NCBI GenBank assembly: GCA_934567745.1
Contig: CAKTJM010000101.1
Location: 1 to 6,826, forward strand
Reading direction: 5' to 3'
DNA length: 6,826 nt
Source of the DNA: an uncultured Eubacteriales bacterium
GTDB taxonomy: Bacteria > Bacillota > Clostridia > Oscillospirales > Oscillospiraceae
Numbering within the stretch: position 1 is the first letter of the stretch; each line of letters starts with the position of its first letter. The notes under the pieces are model-generated. The model was not told the DNA's origin, made no database searches, and saw only the letters and a list, made by a program, of their open reading frames with translations. Of the stretch, positions 4,944 through 6,826 are shown one piece after another. A program made the position numbers and the translations under genes.

Positions 4944-5048
4944 ATGGAACTCATCCTTTGCCCCAACTGCGGCAGAGAGGTGGCGGTCCTCTACGACAGG
5001 AAGCATTACGAGTGTCCGCACTGCGGCCAGCGGTGGGGGATCCGATGA
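4944..5048 (+). CDS. Zinc-ribbon microprotein (34 aa)
   Basis: CGGAGGTGATCC gives a strong Shine-Dalgarno 8 nt before the ATG. The 34 residues hold CPNC at 6-9 and CPHC at 24-27, separated by 14 residues, with aromatic and basic residues between them (YDRKHYE) and a GQRWGIR end. This is a minimal zinc ribbon like those at the start of the cassette but with a shorter spacing. It lies 56 nt after the 166-aa gene and just before the terminator, so it is the last gene of the unit. The presence of such genes at both ends of the array suggests they belong to the system. Function unknown. Confidence 0.8.
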   Translation: MELILCPNCGREVAVLYDRKHYECPHCGQRWGIR

Positions 5049-5057
5049 CACAGGAAA

Positions 5058-5098
5058 ACGGACGGCAGAGGGAAGCCCCCCTGCCGTCCGTTCGTTTT
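5058..5098. terminator. Bidirectional Rho-independent terminator
   Basis: ACGGACGGCAG (5058-5068) pairs with CTGCCGTCCGT (5081-5091), extended by GGG/CCC. Rightward it is followed by TCGTTTT; leftward by TTTTCC (complement of 5053-5058). It sits between the end of the cassette and the convergent GH-like gene and can serve both. Confidence 0.8.
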
Positions 5099-5106
5099 CG
5101 TCCGGC

Positions 5107-5979
5107 TCACGGCACAACCGACGGCGCGAACGCCGCCAGCGCGGCGGCGTCCTCCGCCGTCGCCCAGACCCGGCCGCACGCGGCCAGCAGCCCCGTGCTC
5201 TGCCCGCCGTCCGGGACGCCGACCACCGAGACCGTCACGTCCCGGCCCGCCAGCGCCGCCCCGATCGCCCGCGCCAGCTCCTCCAGCGCCTGCGCCCGCC
5301 CTGCGGACGGGCGGAGCCGCTCCACTGCGCCCTCCGTCGGCAGGGACAGGTCCGTCAGCAGGATCTCGTCGAAGCCCAGGTCCGCCAGCTCCTGACACTG
5401 CGTGACCAGGCGGTCCCGCACGGCCGCCTGCTCCGGGTCGAGCCAGCACAGGCCCGCCGCGTCCCGCCACGGCGCGCCGTTCTCCCGCAGGAGGGCCAGC
5501 TCTGGCGCGGCCCGCGCGAGGGCGTCGTCCCGCAGGCAGGACAGCTCCGCCACCGCGTACAGGCCCGGTGTGCCCGTCAGGGCGCGCAGGGCGTCGTCCC
5601 GGCCCGGCGTGCCGGAGGACAGCCCCAGCGCGAGCGAGCGCGGCTCCTCCGACATCCAGCCGAGCGTCCCGTCCGGGCCCTTCATCGGGACCACGACGGC
5701 GTCGTGTCCGCGGACCGCGTCGGCCGCTCTGTCCAGCGCGTCCAGCGGGAGCCGGACCGCGTCGAGCGGCGCGGCGGGTTCTGCCGCCGTCTCGACCGGG
5801 GCCGAGGCCGCGACCGCCGGGGGATCCGCCGCCGAGGGGCGCAGGTCCGGCACCACGCCCAGCGCGCTCAACAGCAGCAGCGCGCCGGAGAGCCCGCCCG
5901 CGGCATACAGCAATACGAGCAAAGACCGGCCCACCCGCCGCAGCGGGGAGGACCGGCGATAGGGAGCGCGTCTCGCCAT
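5107..5979 (-). CDS. Membrane-anchored DUF4015/GH-like protein
   Basis: This 290-aa protein starts with an arginine-rich segment (1-18), then one membrane helix at about 19-43, then an Ala/Pro linker to about 70, so the domain lies outside the membrane. Residues 72-288 resemble the putative glycoside hydrolase family DUF4015 (PF13200, a TIM-barrel family). Evidence is the early strand with VVVPMKGPDGTLGW at 95-108, and WLDPEQAAVRDRLV at 179-192 followed by ELADLGFDEILLTDLSLP at 197-214. In family members as I know them the last block usually reads like DYVRFP. Here D210 is kept but the Arg is replaced (DLSLP), so catalysis may be lost. AGAGGAGG upstream overlaps the bofA stop, which fixes the start. 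The gene is the third of the DUF2508-bofA operon. Substrate unknown; spore or cell-wall glycans would fit. Confidence 0.8.
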   Translation of the reverse strand: MARRAPYRRSSPLRRVGRSLLVLLYAAGGLSGALLLLSALGVVPDLRPSAADPPAVAASAPVETAAEPAAPLDAVRLPLDALDRAADAVRGHDAVVVPMKGPDGTLGWMSEEPRSLALGLSSGTPGRDDALRALTGTPGLYAVAELSCLRDDALARAAPELALLRENGAPWRDAAGLCWLDPEQAAVRDRLVTQCQELADLGFDEILLTDLSLPTEGAVERLRPSAGRAQALEELARAIGAALAGRDVTVSVVGVPDGGQSTGLLAACGRVWATAEDAAALAAFAPSVVP

Positions 5980-5995
5980 CCGATCCGCCCTCCTC

Positions 5996-6262
5996 TCAGC
6001 CCAGGGACATCCAGCGCAGGAGCAGCAGCAGCCCCAGGCCGGGGATCCCCAGCAGCCCCAGCGCGACCGCGTTGAAGGCGTTCACGCCCAGGCTCAGCCC
6101 GGCGAGCACGCCGCTCTCGGCCCAGAGCGCCAGGAAGCCCAGCCCGACCACGGACCGGCCGAGGACCCTCAGCAGCCACGCCAGCGGACGCCGGAACACC
6201 ACCAGCAGCAGGACCGCCAGGATCAGCAGGGACAGCCAGGGGCCGTCCGGCAACGACGTCAT
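5996..6262 (-). CDS. bofA: BofA family, pro-sigma-K processing regulator
   Basis: I start at the ATG at 6262 (88 aa), preceded by GAGGAGGTGG inside the upstream gene and overlapping that gene's stop as ATGA. The family is recognised from the C-terminal block at 57-82, LSLGVNAFNAVALGLLGIPG followed by a leucine run, which is the BofA signature. There are two hydrophobic spans, about 8-24 and 60-84. In Bacillus, BofA sits in the outer forespore membrane with SpoIVFA and holds the SpoIVFB protease inactive until a forespore signal allows pro-sigma-K cleavage. Many clostridia keep bofA although the checkpoint differs, so the exact role here is uncertain. The usual neighbour YaaL/DUF2508 is present; recR is not seen. 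Confidence 0.9.
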   Translation of the reverse strand: MTSLPDGPWLSLLILAVLLLVVFRRPLAWLLRVLGRSVVGLGFLALWAESGVLAGLSLGVNAFNAVALGLLGIPGLGLLLLLRWMSLG

Positions 6263-6471
6263 CCGTCCACCTCCTCGTCCAGGAGCTTCACCTGCCGCAG
6301 CAGGTAGGTGTGCTTGGCGCGCAGCGCGTCCTGCTCGTGGAGATAGTACGCGATGAGGTCCCGGTCGGCCTCCTGCTCGAACCCGAGCCGGGCCGCCGTC
6401 AGGTCCCGCGCCGTCGCCGCGAGGCTCTCCAAGAGCCCCGCCCGGCGGGTCTGGATGGTCGTCTTCCGCAT
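6259..6471 (-). CDS. DUF2508 (YaaL-like) small protein
   Basis: The 70-aa product starts at the ATG at 6471, 6 nt after AAGGAGG; the frame is open upstream, but that part is low-complexity arginine-rich and spans the promoter region. The sequence is one charged helical hairpin: LLESLAATARDLTAARLGFE, then DRDLIAYYLHEQDALRAKHT at 37-56, then YLLRQVKLLDEE. This matches the short DUF2508/YaaL family, whose genes commonly lie just before bofA. The 4-nt ATGA overlap with bofA implies coupled translation. Function is not established in the family. The aromatic Tyr at 42-43 and 58 and the spacing of acidic residues agree with the family as I know it. Confidence 0.85.
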   Translation of the reverse strand: MRKTTIQTRRAGLLESLAATARDLTAARLGFEQEADRDLIAYYLHEQDALRAKHTYLLRQVKLLDEEVDG

Positions 6472-6497
6472 GGTGCGCCTCCTTGCCAAGCTGTCTG

Positions 6498-6527
6498 AGT
6501 ATATGGGTCCAGTGTGCGCAGTTATGA
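6498..6527 (-). promoter_or_regulatory. Candidate sigma-E/sigma-K-type promoter for the bofA operon
   Basis: Read leftward, TCATAAC (6521-6527) and CATATACT (6498-6505) are 15 nt apart. The -10 fits CATANNNT, typical of mother-cell sigma-E and sigma-K promoters; the -35 is close to the sigma-E ATA-type box. Start of transcription near 6491 would leave a leader of about 20 nt that just includes the AAGGAGG. No good TTGACA lies upstream of the TATACT. Confidence 0.5.
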
Positions 6528-6578
6528 CGGGGATCATGCGGGGGGATGGTTTGACTGTCGCACGGCGCAAAGCCGCCC

Positions 6579-6707
6579 TTGCGGAAAGGGAGGCGGCTCT
6601 GTCTGTTCCTCGCCGGTCTGTTTGAAGTCGTCTGGGCCACCGCCCAGCGGATCTTCTTCGCCGCCCTGCTCCTGGTCGGGCTGGTCGGGCTGAAGGCCGT
6701 CTCCTGA
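6579..6707 (+). CDS. Possible 42-aa small membrane protein (TTG start)
   Basis: From the TTG at 6579 a 42-codon frame runs to TGA at 6705. It begins RKGRRLCLFLAGLFEVVWAT and ends in a hydrophobic stretch (IFFAALLLVGLVGLKAVS), so a basic start is followed by one or two membrane segments. Third codon positions are almost all G or C, like the host genes, which favours coding. Against it: no ATG or GTG in the frame, no Shine-Dalgarno before the TTG, and a hairpin (6571-6599) over the 5' end. It could instead be the remnant of a longer membrane gene. No known family recognised. Confidence 0.4.
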   Translation: MRKGRRLCLFLAGLFEVVWATAQRIFFAALLLVGLVGLKAVS

Positions 6708-6726
6708 CCCGCCGCGCCGCCCGGTC

Positions 6727-6755
6727 TTGCAATCTCGACGGGATCCTTGTATAAT
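6727..6755 (+). promoter_or_regulatory. Sigma-A promoter of the rightmost gene
   Basis: TTGCAA (6727-6732) and TATAAT (6750-6755) are 17 nt apart, a strong vegetative promoter. Transcription would start near 6762, giving a leader of about 34 nt before the ATG at 6796. Confidence 0.85.
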
Positions 6756-6761
6756 GATATG

Positions 6762-6776
6762 TCGTTCATCGAACGA
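6762..6776. promoter_or_regulatory. Inverted repeat at the transcription start (candidate operator)
   Basis: TCGTTC-ATC-GAACGA is a perfect 6-bp inverted repeat placed exactly at the predicted +1. It could be a repressor site or a small 5' hairpin protecting the mRNA. It is not a LexA box as known in Bacillus, because the GAAC/GTTC halves are in the opposite order. Confidence 0.5.
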
Positions 6777-6795
6777 TAGGAAGGACCCACTGCTT

Positions 6796-6826
6796 ATGCC
6801 TAGACAAAGGACCACCACCGCCACCC
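6796..6826 (+). CDS. 5' end of an unidentified gene (cut by window edge)
   Basis: ATG at 6796 follows AGGAAGG (6778-6784) by 11 nt and lies downstream of the strong promoter. Only ten residues are visible, MPRQRTTTAT, too few to name a family. The basic, threonine-rich start does not look like a signal peptide. The gene is divergent from the bofA operon. Confidence 0.6.
   Translation, partial: MPRQRTTTAT

Noticed and set aside
5107..6356. Long Arg/Pro/Ala/Ser-rich plus-strand frames
   Set aside because: Shadows of the GC-rich minus-strand GH-like, bofA and DUF2508 genes; low-complexity, with no ribosome binding site.
6762..6776. LexA/SOS box
   Set aside because: The half-sites are GTTC then GAAC with a 3-nt spacer, the reverse order and wrong spacing for the Bacillota box GAAC-N4-GTTC.
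1..6826. tRNA, rRNA, transposase, integrase or att sites
   Set aside because: None seen on either strand; the cassette has no integrase and no flanking direct repeats that I could identify.

Overview
The window looks like a high-GC, spore-forming Bacillota chromosome, probably a gut Oscillospiraceae-type clostridium. This rests on strong AGGAGG-type ribosome binding sites, sigma-A promoters of the TTGACA/TATAAT type, an S-layer-homology (SLH) surface protein and a bofA-type sporulation gene. The species assignment is an inference; no rRNA or tRNA is present.

Layout. (1) 1-131: two hairpins, the second a clear rightward terminator for a gene outside the window. (2) 132-1682, minus: a secreted protein with SLH repeats and an HExxH metallopeptidase-like domain. 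(3) 1683-2024: noncoding, packed with hairpins and bounded by two identical 27-nt palindromes. (4) 2025-2354, minus: an XRE-family regulator. (5) 2355-2508: a regulatory gap with a perfect-consensus rightward sigma-A promoter overlaid by three AT-rich direct repeats. (6) 2509-5048, plus: a seven-gene cassette. Two zinc-ribbon microproteins (36 and 41 aa) come first, then three tandem paralogues with a YbjN-like C-terminal half, an unrecognised 166-aa protein, and a third zinc-ribbon microprotein (34 aa). A two-way terminator closes it. (7) 5107-6471, minus: a DUF2508 (YaaL-like) - bofA - DUF4015/GH-like operon with a candidate mother-cell sigma promoter. (8) 6472-6826: a possible 42-aa membrane peptide, then a sigma-A promoter with an inverted repeat at its transcription start, driving a gene cut by the window edge.

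The most interesting part is the XRE-controlled cassette (2025-5048). The YbjN-like and 166-aa genes are visibly less GC-rich than the flanks. The paralogues were duplicated together with a 67-nt leader module, and the first copy has lost an intergenic hairpin and its ancestral stop codon. The three zinc-ribbon microproteins are short enough to be missed by standard gene calling. Function is unknown; an accessory regulated module is the simplest reading. The flanks look like ordinary core chromosome: cell surface on the left, sporulation on the right.
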